Source: an uncultured Treponema sp.
Lineage (GTDB): Bacteria > Spirochaetota > Spirochaetia > Treponematales > Treponemataceae
DNA: 40,584 nucleotides
Assembly (NCBI GenBank): GCA_945868875.1
Contig: CAMBMW010000003.1
Location: 1-40,584, forward strand
Reading direction: 5' to 3'
Of this stretch, positions 7,333-16,216 are shown one piece after another; within the stretch, counting starts at the first letter, position 1, and every line of letters begins with the position of its first letter. The position numbers were made by a program, and so were the translations under genes. The notes under the pieces were generated by a model. The model searched no databases, was not told where the DNA came from, and was given only the letters and a program-made list of their open reading frames with translations.

Positions 7333-9135
7333 ATGACTGACATGAAGTTTAAACGTAATTTTTGTATCGTAGCTCATATTGACCATGGAAAATCAACTTT
7401 ATCAGACAGGCTTATTCAAAAAGCAAAAATTATTGATGATAGAAAAATGATGAACCAAATTCTTGACAATATGGATATTGAACGTGAGCGTGGAATTACT
7501 ATCAAAAGTCAGGCTGTTACAATTCCATATCATGCAAAAGACGGAAATGATTATGAATTGAATTTTGTTGATACTCCAGGTCATGTGGATTTTTCATATG
7601 AAGTTTCCCGCGCAATTGCTTCTTGTGAAGGAGCTTTACTTTTAATTGATGCGACTCAAGGAGTTGAAAGTCAAACTGTTAGCAATATGTACATGGCAAT
7701 CGAGCAGGATTTGACAATTGTGCCTGTAATTAACAAAATTGATTTGGCTTCGGCTGATATTCCGTCCTGCAAAAATCAGATTGATAACGAACTTGGGCTT
7801 GATTCTGAAGATGCAATTTGTGTTTCAGCAAAAACTGGCGAAGGAATTGATGAACTTCTGGAAGCGATTGTGACGAAATTTCCTTGTCCTACTGGAAATC
7901 CAAATGAAAAACTTGCAGCGCTTATTTTTGATTGTCATTATGATGTTTATCGCGGTGTAGTTGTGCATGTACGTGTTATGAACGGCAGATTAAAAACTGG
8001 TGATTTAATCAAAATGATGAGTTCAAATACAGAGTACAAAGTAGAGCAGTGCGGAATTTTTAAAATCAATTATGAAGAAACAGGAGTTTTGGAAGCCGGT
8101 GATGTTGGTTATATTATTTCTGGTCTTAAAACCGTAAGTGATGTAAAAGTTGGTGATACAATAACTTCAGTTGCAGGGGGTGTTACAGAAGCTCTTCCAG
8201 GTTTTAAAGAAGTAAAACCCGTTGTTTATTCTTCAATTTATCCTATGGATTCGAATGATTACGAAGAATTGAAGGACAGCATGGAAAAACTGAAACTAAA
8301 CGATGCAAGTTTGATTTACGAAAAAGACAATTCACTTGCACTTGGCAATGGTTTTAGATGTGGATTTTTGGGCTTGCTTCATCTTGAAATTATTCAGGAA
8401 AGACTTGAACGTGATTTTGACCAGTCTGTAATTTTTACAGCTCCTTCTGTTCGATATCTGCTTCATCTTTCGAATGGAGAAGATATGTTCATAGATAACC
8501 CTTCTGAATATCCTCAAGGACGCATAAAAGATGCAGAGGAACCTTATATAAAATCTTCAATAATTACTCCAGCCGAATTTCTTGGATCTATAATGTCACT
8601 TTGTACTGAAAAACGCGGAGTTCAAACAAATATGCAGTATCTTGATACAAAACGCGTTGAACTTACTTATGAAATGCCTCTTGCCGAAGTTCTTTTTGAT
8701 TTTTATGACAGACTAAAAAGTTACAGTCGTGGTTATGCTTCTTTTGATTACGAAATAATAGGTTATCGGACAACAGATTTGGTAAAGGTTGACGTACTTT
8801 TAAATGGAAAAATGGTCGATGCTCTGTCATTTTTGACTTACAAAGAAAATGCTGTGGAACGTGCCAGAAAAGTTTGTGAACGTCTGAAAGGAGAAATCAG
8901 CCGCCAGCAGTTTAAAGTTGCAATTCAGGGAGCAATAGGCAGTCAGATTATTGCAAGAGAAACCGTTAATCCTGTTAGAAAAGACGTTCTTGCAAAATGT
9001 TACGGTGGTGACATTACTCGAAAGCGAAAACTGTTGGAAAAGCAGAAAGAAGGAAAAAAACGAATGAAGATGATTGGCGATGTTGAATTGCCACAAAGTG
9101 CTTTCCTTGCTGTTTTGAAGGAAAAAGAAGAGTAA
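7333..9135 (+). CDS. lepA: Elongation factor 4 (LepA), ribosome back-translocase GTPase
   Basis: LepA/EF4 is a cytoplasmic translational GTPase that acts on stalled or mis-translocated ribosomes. Seen in order: P-loop AHIDHGKST, switch region RERGITIKSQ, DTPGHVDF, NKIDL, then EF-G-like domains, and the LepA-specific C-terminal domain ending in EKQKEGKKRMKMIGDVELP. Length (~600 aa) is normal. GGAGG (7317-7321) lies 11 nt before ATG 7333; TTG 7324 is too close to it and ATG 7342 rather far. It is convergent with recQ across a 17-nt gap. Confidence 0.97.
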   Translation: MTDMKFKRNFCIVAHIDHGKSTLSDRLIQKAKIIDDRKMMNQILDNMDIERERGITIKSQAVTIPYHAKDGNDYELNFVDTPGHVDFSYEVSRAIASCEGALLLIDATQGVESQTVSNMYMAIEQDLTIVPVINKIDLASADIPSCKNQIDNELGLDSEDAICVSAKTGEGIDELLEAIVTKFPCPTGNPNEKLAALIFDCHYDVYRGVVVHVRVMNGRLKTGDLIKMMSSNTEYKVEQCGIFKINYEETGVLEAGDVGYIISGLKTVSDVKVGDTITSVAGGVTEALPGFKEVKPVVYSSIYPMDSNDYEELKDSMEKLKLNDASLIYEKDNSLALGNGFRCGFLGLLHLEIIQERLERDFDQSVIFTAPSVRYLLHLSNGEDMFIDNPSEYPQGRIKDAEEPYIKSSIITPAEFLGSIMSLCTEKRGVQTNMQYLDTKRVELTYEMPLAEVLFDFYDRLKSYSRGYASFDYEIIGYRTTDLVKVDVLLNGKMVDALSFLTYKENAVERARKVCERLKGEISRQQFKVAIQGAIGSQIIARETVNPVRKDVLAKCYGGDITRKRKLLEKQKEGKKRMKMIGDVELPQSAFLAVLKEKEE

Positions 9136-9152
9136 AAGAATACTGGCAATAA

Positions 9153-10730
9153 TCATTTCAAAGGTAGAATTTGATTATACTTAGAGTTCCTGCAAATATG
9201 GAATCTTCCTTTCCATAAAAAGTTATCTAATTCTATTTTTCCAGAATCTTTAAGTTGTCTGACAACATCAACTGTTTCTCCGTGAGTCCAGGCATTAACT
9301 CCCAGAACTCTGCGGGTTTTCTTATTCAGTTTTGCAAAAATCTCATTTTCAATATCATTTTCAGAATAAAAATTTTTAGATTCTTTTATAACTGAATAAA
9401 CTGTCTGCCAGTCACACGCTTCCAGACTATTATTCACTGAATTTCTATATTTTATATTTTTTTTACCAGATTCTTTTGATTTTTCATTTCTTGCATTACA
9501 TAAATCGCATCCGCTGCAGACTGCCTGTTCAGCACCAAGAGCATCAAGCAGCACTTGTCTTCGGCATTTTTTTGTTTCTGCAAATTCACGCATTGCAGCT
9601 TCTCTTGAACCTTTTTTATAAAACGAATAATTCAATGAGTCTTCTAAACTCCAGATTAAAATTGCCTTTGCAACACTTCCATCTCTGCCACCCCTGCCTG
9701 CTTCCTGAATGTAGGCTTCTGCAGTTGGAGATGCTTCGATATGTAACACAGTTTTTATATCTTTTTTGTCGACTCCCATTCCATAGGCACAGGTTGCACA
9801 TAGAATTCCATCTTTGCTGTTGTAAAACCATTTTTCAATATTTTCCTTTTCAGATTTTTCCAAACCAGCATGATAAAACCTTGCAGCATCTCTTCCAAAA
9901 CAAACATTCAATTCTCTTGCCATATCTTCAGCTTTAAATCTGGTCCCACAAAAAATTATCATTGGTTTTGCTTCACTTTTTGCAAGCAATAAAGCTTCTT
10001 TTTTCTTTTCACAGGAATATCTGACAAAATAATGAATATTAGTTCTGTCGCTTTCGCTTCTAACAATATGTGCTTCACCGTCAAAAAGAATTTGTGCTAC
10101 ACGTTCCAAAACAACAGGAGATGCCGTTGCTGTAAAAGCTGTAATCATCGGAGAATTTAACTTCTTAATAACATCACCAAGCCCAAGATATGCTGGTCGA
10201 AATGAATCTCCCCATTCAGAAACACAATGTGCCTCGTCTATGGCAATATGCTTAATTCCAACACTGCACAGTCTCGAAACTAAATCGTCGTTTTCAAGTA
10301 CCTCTGGATTAGCCAGAATTATTTTTGCACCGTTTTTCAGCTTCAAAAAGTTTTCTTCCCGTTCCTGCTCCGTCTGACCTCCTCTAAAAACTACACTTCG
10401 CAGACTACCTTCTTCCATTCGTCGCTGCTGATCAGTCATCAACGCCAAAAGTGGATAAATAATCAACGAAGGACCATCTAACACTATCGCCGGAATCTGA
10501 AAACAAAGCGATTTTCCAGCTCCCGTCGGTAGAAGAACAATTTGGCGCCCTTTACAAAATGAATCCTGTTCGTCTTCACAATCATACTCGTCTTTGTGCA
10601 GTTGATAATCATACGCCTCGAGAATATTTGCTATAACAAGTCTTTGCCACGGATATAAATATTTAATTCCAAAATTGTCATAAGCAACCTGAGTAATATA
10701 GTCTTCACTTTCAAAAACTTCATCTTCCAA
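9153..10730 (-). CDS. recQ: RecQ-family ATP-dependent DNA helicase
   Basis: A superfamily 2 3'-5' DNA helicase for recombination and replication-fork repair. With the start below, Walker A PTGAGKS is at 68-74, DEAH at 155-158, motif VI QEAGRGGRDG at 342-351, and the zinc-site cysteines at 379, 395, 398 and 401 (CRRQ, CSGCDLC). A short winged-helix-like tail follows, and no HRDC domain is evident, so the 525-aa protein is shorter than E. coli RecQ. Start: TTG at 10730 with a perfect GGAGG 6 nt upstream; the frame is open to 10775 but those residues (FLVLFWDVFW) look like translated leader. Phased A-tracts lie about 100-145 bp upstream. Confidence 0.92.
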   Translation of the reverse strand: MEDEVFESEDYITQVAYDNFGIKYLYPWQRLVIANILEAYDYQLHKDEYDCEDEQDSFCKGRQIVLLPTGAGKSLCFQIPAIVLDGPSLIIYPLLALMTDQQRRMEEGSLRSVVFRGGQTEQEREENFLKLKNGAKIILANPEVLENDDLVSRLCSVGIKHIAIDEAHCVSEWGDSFRPAYLGLGDVIKKLNSPMITAFTATASPVVLERVAQILFDGEAHIVRSESDRTNIHYFVRYSCEKKKEALLLAKSEAKPMIIFCGTRFKAEDMARELNVCFGRDAARFYHAGLEKSEKENIEKWFYNSKDGILCATCAYGMGVDKKDIKTVLHIEASPTAEAYIQEAGRGGRDGSVAKAILIWSLEDSLNYSFYKKGSREAAMREFAETKKCRRQVLLDALGAEQAVCSGCDLCNARNEKSKESGKKNIKYRNSVNNSLEACDWQTVYSVIKESKNFYSENDIENEIFAKLNKKTRRVLGVNAWTHGETVDVVRQLKDSGKIELDNFLWKGRFHICRNSKYNQILPLK

Positions 10731-10736
10731 GGAAAA

Positions 10737-10741
10737 CCTCC
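10737..10741 (-). promoter_or_regulatory. Ribosome binding site that fixes the recQ TTG start
   Basis: On the minus strand the sequence is GGAGG, six bases before TTG (10730-10728). No ATG in this frame lies nearby, so the strong site argues for a TTG start. Confidence 0.7.
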
Positions 10742-10827
10742 AGAACACATCCCAAAAAAGAACCAAAAAGTTCAAACAAAAAAATGAGTCTATATATATA
10801 TTATGTCAATGTGTTGAATTTTATACG

Positions 10828-10874
10828 AAAAAAAGTGAAAAAAAGTGAAAAAATGTAAAAAAAAAGGAAAAAAA
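10828..10874. other. Five A-tracts phased at the helical repeat (predicted curved DNA)
   Basis: A-tracts occupy 10828-10834, 10838-10844, 10848-10853, 10857-10865 and 10868-10874. Their centres fall at about 10831, 10841, 10850, 10861 and 10871, very close to a 10-bp period. Phased A-tracts are a known cause of strong intrinsic DNA bending. The block lies between the end of the small membrane protein gene and the recQ start region. The rest of the 172-bp gap is AT-rich with no gene seen. Confidence 0.7.
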
Positions 10875-10902
10875 TTATTGAAATGCTAAAAAAACAATCA
10901 GG

Positions 10903-11118
10903 TTATTGTGTTTCCTTTTCTGAAATTGAATTTTTTTGAGGAACAGGCTTTGAAGTCTTAGTTTTGCTTATAAACTTATTTCTTTTATTAGGCTTCTTTT
11001 TATATGTAGTAATAAATTTTGCAAAACTTATTACTAAAATCATTACGATAACAGTTCCTATCACCCGGATATCTTTTAGTACCTGCAAAATAATATTAAA
11101 AATCTGATTTATATCCAT
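10903..11118 (-). CDS. Small single-span membrane protein, function unknown
   Basis: A 71-aa protein: a short N-terminal segment (MDINQIFNIILQVLKDIRV), one hydrophobic span (IGTVIVMILVISFAKFITTY) and a strongly basic cytoplasmic-type tail (KKKPNKRNKF, then KTKTSKPVPQK). Hydrophobic plus basic composition and a sensible start support a real gene, but no ribosome binding site is seen before the ATG and I do not recognise the family. It is divergent from the ATPase-TOPRIM gene (98 bp between the starts) and lies in the same orientation as recQ, upstream of it. Confidence 0.55.
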   Translation of the reverse strand: MDINQIFNIILQVLKDIRVIGTVIVMILVISFAKFITTYKKKPNKRNKFISKTKTSKPVPQKNSISEKETQ

Positions 11119-11179
11119 ACAAGAATTATCGGCATTTTAATTTAAATAATAAAATATTTGAAACATAATATAGTTTTTT

Positions 11180-11208
11180 TGTAATTTTACAGAAATAGTG
11201 ATATACTA
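11180..11208 (+). promoter_or_regulatory. Promoter of the ATPase-TOPRIM gene, predicted leaderless
   Basis: TTGTAA (11180-11185) and TATACT (11203-11208) are 17 bp apart. The ATG at 11216 begins 8 nt after the -10 box, where transcription itself would be expected to start, and no ribosome binding site is present. Confidence 0.6.
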
Positions 11209-11215
11209 AAAAAAA

Positions 11216-12751
11216 ATGATACAAATAGAAACAAAAGTAAAAATTCCATTTCTCTGGGGAAAATCAGTTTTTAAAAAAACTAACTGGTCACAAATAAACC
11301 TCATAGTTGGACCAAATGGTTCAGGGAAAACCTTGCTTGCACAGCAACTTGCTAATGAGTTTACAACAGCAGGTTATATAACAAAGTTTATAACTGTTGA
11401 CAGGAATTACACGGAACAAATACATATTTTACGTGAGAAACCTGAAATCAGAAACAAAATAGAAATAGTTCTTTCCAATATGTTTGGAAAATCAATCCTC
11501 TTTATAGAAGATATTAACGGAATCTATATCCCGATTGTCAAAAATAAGGCGTGGAATGTTGATTACCTGCTTGATGATGTTGAATGTCATGGATTACGAG
11601 AAATTATTTCTTTGCTTATTTGTCTTTATAATAAAGATGATGCAAACTGCATTTTTTTTGATGAACCTGAACTTCACCTGCATCCTCAACTTCAAACTTT
11701 TTTTATCAATGAGATTAGAAAAGAAGTCCGCAATAGTTCACGAAGAGTTTTTTTTCTAATATCCCATTCGCCATTTTTTATTGATTTACGAACACCAGAA
11801 GAATTAATAGGAGTTATTGCCTGTCATATAAACAATCCACCTACAAGCATCGATAACCTGTCGTCAGAAGATGAAAGCTTAATGAAAAGATTTCTTCCAC
11901 GATTCAATTCATATCACAAACAGTTTTTTTTCTCAGATAATCAAATATTCGTTGAAGGATATACAGATCAACAGATGTTAACATATCTTTTATCATTCAT
12001 AAGGGATAATTCCAATATAGCTGGAACAGGAATAATTGATGTTGGTGGAAAAGATGAACTTGGAGTATTCTGTAAGATTTGTCAGCTTCTTGGAACAAAC
12101 AGCAGAATCATTACAGATTTAGATTCTCTTTTCAGTGGAAAGTTAAGAGATGTAATATCAAATGATGAAAGAATCAAAAAATGGTTATCAAAGCAGGAAG
12201 ATAAACAAAGTGCCTTTTATAGATATATTTTTACGAAAAAAGAATTAAACTGTCCTGTAACAATGGAAAGACTTATCACAAAACTTGAAAAATTATTGAT
12301 TTCAATCTCAAATGATTTAAAGAAAAATAGAAATAATCATGAGATTTCAGAAGACATAAGCTTACTATTTTCAAAACTTGATTATCTTGAACAAAAGCAT
12401 GAAAATGCTCAGAGTATTGATACTTATAAAACCGTTGTGATGCAGGTTATAAATAATCAATATGAGCAACTTACAGAGTTTCTTTCGGAACAGAATAAAA
12501 AAATGATTCCAATAATAAAAAACTTATTCCAATTTATTTTAGCAGCAGCAGAGGCCGCAAGAGTATATATTCTTCCAAAAGGATGTATAGAACATTATTA
12601 TACTCAATCAAAAATTTTATATATGCCAGTTTCTGGAAAAGACAAATTGTTTCGTATTGAACTTGACTTTCTTCAGGATGCTCACAGAAAAACAGTTATG
12701 AAAAACTATTCTGAATTGATTTCTCTATTAGAAAAAGCAACTTCATTGTAG
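11216..12751 (+). CDS. ATPase-TOPRIM protein, OLD-family nuclease-like
   Basis: A 511-aa protein joining an ABC/SMC-type ATPase to a TOPRIM-type nuclease region, as in OLD (overcoming lysogenization defect) enzymes. Walker A GPNGSGKT is at 32-39, Walker B FFDEPELHLHP at 147-157 and the H-loop FLISHSP at 180-186. The ABC signature region is atypical (ECHGLREII, ~123-131). TOPRIM-like features are VEGYTD (246-251), DVGGKDELG (275-283) and DLDS (301-304), which would supply the metal-binding acidic residues. A late LPKGCIEHYY motif resembles the OLD C-terminal region. Solo OLD proteins are linked to phage exclusion and DNA repair; that role here is inference. No UvrD-like partner (as in Gabija) is adjacent. 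Its stop lies 1 nt from that of a convergent lipoprotein gene. Confidence 0.85.
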   Translation: MIQIETKVKIPFLWGKSVFKKTNWSQINLIVGPNGSGKTLLAQQLANEFTTAGYITKFITVDRNYTEQIHILREKPEIRNKIEIVLSNMFGKSILFIEDINGIYIPIVKNKAWNVDYLLDDVECHGLREIISLLICLYNKDDANCIFFDEPELHLHPQLQTFFINEIRKEVRNSSRRVFFLISHSPFFIDLRTPEELIGVIACHINNPPTSIDNLSSEDESLMKRFLPRFNSYHKQFFFSDNQIFVEGYTDQQMLTYLLSFIRDNSNIAGTGIIDVGGKDELGVFCKICQLLGTNSRIITDLDSLFSGKLRDVISNDERIKKWLSKQEDKQSAFYRYIFTKKELNCPVTMERLITKLEKLLISISNDLKKNRNNHEISEDISLLFSKLDYLEQKHENAQSIDTYKTVVMQVINNQYEQLTEFLSEQNKKMIPIIKNLFQFILAAAEAARVYILPKGCIEHYYTQSKILYMPVSGKDKLFRIELDFLQDAHRKTVMKNYSELISLLEKATSL

Positions 12752-12752
12752 T

Positions 12753-13910
12753 TTATAAATTATCAAGAATCTTTTCCAAATCTATACGGATGAAACCACT
12801 TCTTCCTGTTTGATAGAATAGTTTTTCTTCCCAGGCAGCATATAATGTTGTTCCTGAAATGCAAAAATGGGAATATACAAAGTTTTCAGGAAGAACTGGC
12901 AGTCTTATTACAATAGGTTTTCCACCCCTAAGAATATGAGAAGCCTGCAGTGCTCCTTCAAAAAAAATTGTTCCGTCTTCAAACAATGCTGCACTCCAGC
13001 TTTCAGCCAGAATTGCTTTAGATATCAACGGTTTTTCATCATTCTTTTTGTTTAAATATACTTTACTTGAAGTTCCATAAACTGAACTTACTTCCACAGT
13101 AAATGATGTTTTGTCTGAAAACCCTGCTAAAAGTAATTTTATTCTTTCGGGTGCATGTTTATAGTCTATCTGTGATTTTGCAATTCTAAACTCTTCAACT
13201 GAACTTTGTTTTATTGAAATGTTTCCTTCTGCTGTTGCGGGTGATAGAGATAATAAAGAAATAGTTGGTGAAAAGGAGATGTATTCAAATGTTGTTTTAT
13301 TATCTTCCATGCTTTTTATACAGCAAAGCCAGTTAATTCCATCCCATATAAAATCAATAACTTCAGCATTAGGAAGAGAAGAAAGATTATTACTATTAAT
13401 TACAGGATATGAGATTTTTGCACTTTTATCAAACTGAACAAGAAAATACTGACTGCTTTTTTCATTATTATAGTTGAGTGTTTTTGTAGTTTCATTAAAA
13501 AAAGTACTTTTATACAATGAAAAAACAGGAGTATCATTGCAAAAAAACAGATTCCCTGCTGTTCGATTGGAAAAAAGATTATTATCTTTTGATAGAAAAA
13601 AGTCAGCATTGTCAAAACAAAGAATTCCACATCTGTTCACCACAGCATAACCTTCATTTTCCGTGCAATTCGAAGAAGAAATTCTTACAGCTTCTGTCCA
13701 CGGCAAAAAGGCTTTTGGAGGCACCTGGTTTATTCTGGTAACCTTTTGATAATCATTACCATTAAAATAAAACCATTCATGATTTGTCTTTTTCTCATCA
13801 AGTTCTGGAATTGATACAATTTCAATGTGACTGTCTTTTTTTTGACAACTTTGAAATACAAATAAATTAGTTAACAAACAAAAAACTAATAAAATATTTA
13901 TTTTTTTCAT
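12753..13910 (-). CDS. Lipoprotein, function unknown (385 aa)
   Basis: The N-terminus is a lipoprotein signal with lipobox FQSC, Cys22. The mature protein is rich in beta-forming and aromatic stretches (NHEWFYFNGNDYQ, FIWDGINWLCCI, LAESWSAALFEDGTIFFEG), suggesting a beta-propeller or repeat-sheet fold, but no motif identifies a function. Its ATG overlaps the stop of the upstream 321-aa lipoprotein by 4 bp, so the pair is probably translationally coupled and works together at the cell envelope. I do not recognise a family. Confidence 0.82.
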   Translation of the reverse strand: MKKINILLVFCLLTNLFVFQSCQKKDSHIEIVSIPELDEKKTNHEWFYFNGNDYQKVTRINQVPPKAFLPWTEAVRISSSNCTENEGYAVVNRCGILCFDNADFFLSKDNNLFSNRTAGNLFFCNDTPVFSLYKSTFFNETTKTLNYNNEKSSQYFLVQFDKSAKISYPVINSNNLSSLPNAEVIDFIWDGINWLCCIKSMEDNKTTFEYISFSPTISLLSLSPATAEGNISIKQSSVEEFRIAKSQIDYKHAPERIKLLLAGFSDKTSFTVEVSSVYGTSSKVYLNKKNDEKPLISKAILAESWSAALFEDGTIFFEGALQASHILRGGKPIVIRLPVLPENFVYSHFCISGTTLYAAWEEKLFYQTGRSGFIRIDLEKILDNL

Positions 13911-14872
13911 AATCTATTGTGATATATCGGCAGATAGATTACTTCTTTTGAAACAATTTTTTTTGAATTACAATTAAGAATTATCCCATAACAGATTCCA
14001 TCAGAGAAAAAATTAGGATTATCCATCTTAATCATAGTTTTATTTTTACTGTAAAGATATTCATTTTCCGGAATAAATCTCGAAAATAAATGAAAGTTTT
14101 CTTGATTCGATACAGTTGTTAAGTCAGTTATATCTTCCATAATTTCATCCAGAAAAAAATCAAAACAGTTTGTAAGATTAAAATATGATTGATAAAATTT
14201 CTTGTTACTTAAATTTTCCAGTAATCTAGTTGAGTTTATGAGCCATGGATTGTAAACAGCATGGTTTTCATCAATAATTGATTTTTGTATATTATTATTG
14301 ATGCAGTTCTGAGCTTTTTTCCAGTTAAACTTCAAGGCAAATTCTTTTAATTCACTATTTGATTTCCCGTTTTTAATCCCATTTTTAAAAAAAACTCTCA
14401 AACATTCTGCTAAAAAACCATTCTCCCACGAAAGAGTAATTATATCATTCTCTGTGTTTTCAAATGGATAAACTGTTCCAGAGGGGAAAAAAAATGAAGT
14501 TTCAAATGATTCCATATTCTCAGATGTATTTTCGCTGTCAGAGCTTTGAATAACTTTATACGCTTGTGTAATTGGAGTTGCTGTTATACTAAAAGGTTCA
14601 TTTTTATTCATAGATATAGTAAATGAAGTTTCATTTGAATAAAAAATAGTGTCCTGATAAGAATTACATAAACATATTTCCCATTTTATTAATTTTGGAT
14701 AATCAGGATATTGACTTTTTGATTTATTACCAGAATTATCAGGCGGCCATGCTGGTAATACAACAAGAAGTTCTTCTTTTTGACTGGAATTACACCAAAA
14801 ATCACACCCTTCAAGAAGAAGCAAAGACAAAAACAGTACAATAATTTTATTTATAAATCTATAAAAGTTCAT
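13907..14872 (-). CDS. Lipoprotein, function unknown (321 aa)
   Basis: The signal peptide ends in LLEGC (Cys23). The mature N-terminus is Pro- and Asp-rich (PAWPPDNSGN, YPDYPKLIKWEI), followed by a short beta-sandwich-like stretch (TSFTISMNKNEPFSITATPIT) reminiscent of Ig or fibronectin-like folds, then a helical region. No catalytic motif is visible. It lies 60 bp after the OmpA-like gene and overlaps the next lipoprotein by 4 bp, so the three probably form one transcription unit. No convincing ribosome binding site is seen. Confidence 0.8.
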   Translation of the reverse strand: MNFYRFINKIIVLFLSLLLLEGCDFWCNSSQKEELLVVLPAWPPDNSGNKSKSQYPDYPKLIKWEICLCNSYQDTIFYSNETSFTISMNKNEPFSITATPITQAYKVIQSSDSENTSENMESFETSFFFPSGTVYPFENTENDIITLSWENGFLAECLRVFFKNGIKNGKSNSELKEFALKFNWKKAQNCINNNIQKSIIDENHAVYNPWLINSTRLLENLSNKKFYQSYFNLTNCFDFFLDEIMEDITDLTTVSNQENFHLFSRFIPENEYLYSKNKTMIKMDNPNFFSDGICYGIILNCNSKKIVSKEVIYLPIYHNRL

Positions 14873-14932
14873 ATAATAATATTATGTGAAACTGTTCAAT
14901 TTAAAACGATTTTTTTAAAAAAAATTGCTGTT

Positions 14933-16210
14933 TTAATCCATAATTGTTATTTCAACACGTCTGTTTCTGCTGCGCCCTTCTTCTGTGGCGTTTGAAGCGA
15001 CTGGCTGAGTGGAACCTTTTCCTTGAGTAAAAATATGATATTCACTTCGAATATTATTTTTAATCAAAAAGTCAGCTACGCTTTTGGCACGGCTTTCAGA
15101 AAGTGCCTGTCTTGCACTTTCAGTTCCACGTTCTGCACAATGTCCTGTAACCAAAAGATCGTTGTTAAATTGTTTTAATACCTCTCCAATCTTTTGAAGT
15201 TTTTTTTGCTCGGAAGGTAAAAGTTTATCAGAATCAGGTTCGAACTGAATATTTTCTATGCTCAGTGTCAGACCTTTTTCTCCTTGAGAAACGTTGACAT
15301 TATCAAGATTATAGTTTTTAAAAGTTTCCTGAAGTTTCTTTACATTAGCCTGACTGTTTACAGAGGTAAAACCTGTTACTTCACCTTGTGATTTTCCGTT
15401 AAAAACATAAGTATTCCCGTAAAAATCTACCATTTTGATTTGAAATTCCTCTAGAAAATGGTCGATTTCATTTTTTTGAGTGTCCCAGTAGATTTTCTGT
15501 TTTGCATATCCTCTGGCTCCTGCAAAATTTGAATTTTTGTAATACTGTCCTGATGTATTATCCTGGAAAAAATTATAATAAACATCAATTATATGCAGAG
15601 TTTTACTTTCAGTTTTACTGTTTTTTTCAAAATTATTATGATTTTCAGTGGAATTGACAGTAATTGTATCTGAATAAGTGTAAGTTGCTGTAAAAGGGAT
15701 GGAAAGTGCATCGTTCATTTGAAAAAGTTCGCGGCAATCGTGCACTTCAAGACCTTCTGCCTGCCATGACTGACCAATTTGAATTTTTTCTGATGGAAAA
15801 GATGGAACATTTCTAACTGTTGGCAAAAAATCGCTGCTACAGTTATAGAATTCGCCATTTTTTCTTCTATATAGATTTACAGAATTTTCTTCACCCCAGG
15901 AAAGTGTATCCCCAGTGTGCTGGATAAGCGAATTCTGAGTTGTCATATAATCAGTTTGAAGATATTCGCTGCCATCTTCGAGAATATCCAAAACTGTGGA
16001 GGACGTACGATTAATGAATTCTGTTTTGTTATTAAGTCTGCCGTTAAAAAATGCTTCTTCGTAAACTGTGGAAACATGGGAAAAGGCATCACCTTTTTTA
16101 TGAACAAACTGAAAAAGAATACCTTCGTTTTGTTGAGAAAAAAAAGGAAATATGAAAACAAATAAGAGAGTGAAGAAGTTAAGCTGTTTTTTGATTTTTT
16201 TTGTAATCAT
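14933..16210 (-). CDS. OmpA/MotB-domain envelope protein
   Basis: A 425-aa exported protein (signal MITKKIKKQLNFFTLLFVFIF...) with a large unassigned N-terminal domain and a C-terminal OmpA-like peptidoglycan-binding domain at about 320-425 (FEPDSDKLLPSEQKKLQKI, TGHCAERGTESARQALSES, RSRNRRVEI). The domain normally reads GHTD..G....N..LS..RA; here the diaminopimelate-binding Asp is Ala359 while the paired Arg374 is kept. This may reflect ornithine-containing peptidoglycan known in treponemes. The gene heads a unit with two lipoproteins. Its ATG lies 6 nt from a consensus -10 box, so the transcript may be leaderless. Confidence 0.88.
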   Translation of the reverse strand: MITKKIKKQLNFFTLLFVFIFPFFSQQNEGILFQFVHKKGDAFSHVSTVYEEAFFNGRLNNKTEFINRTSSTVLDILEDGSEYLQTDYMTTQNSLIQHTGDTLSWGEENSVNLYRRKNGEFYNCSSDFLPTVRNVPSFPSEKIQIGQSWQAEGLEVHDCRELFQMNDALSIPFTATYTYSDTITVNSTENHNNFEKNSKTESKTLHIIDVYYNFFQDNTSGQYYKNSNFAGARGYAKQKIYWDTQKNEIDHFLEEFQIKMVDFYGNTYVFNGKSQGEVTGFTSVNSQANVKKLQETFKNYNLDNVNVSQGEKGLTLSIENIQFEPDSDKLLPSEQKKLQKIGEVLKQFNNDLLVTGHCAERGTESARQALSESRAKSVADFLIKNNIRSEYHIFTQGKGSTQPVASNATEEGRSRNRRVEITIMD

Positions 16211-16216
16211 ACCTTT

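Noticed and set aside
9476-9937. 153-aa plus-strand frame inside recQ
   Set aside because: His/Leu/Phe-rich antisense shadow of the RecQ coding sequence.
9153-12751. RecQ plus ATPase-TOPRIM as a Gabija-like two-gene defence system
   Set aside because: The genes are on opposite strands with another gene between them, and RecQ is an SF2 helicase rather than the UvrD-like partner.
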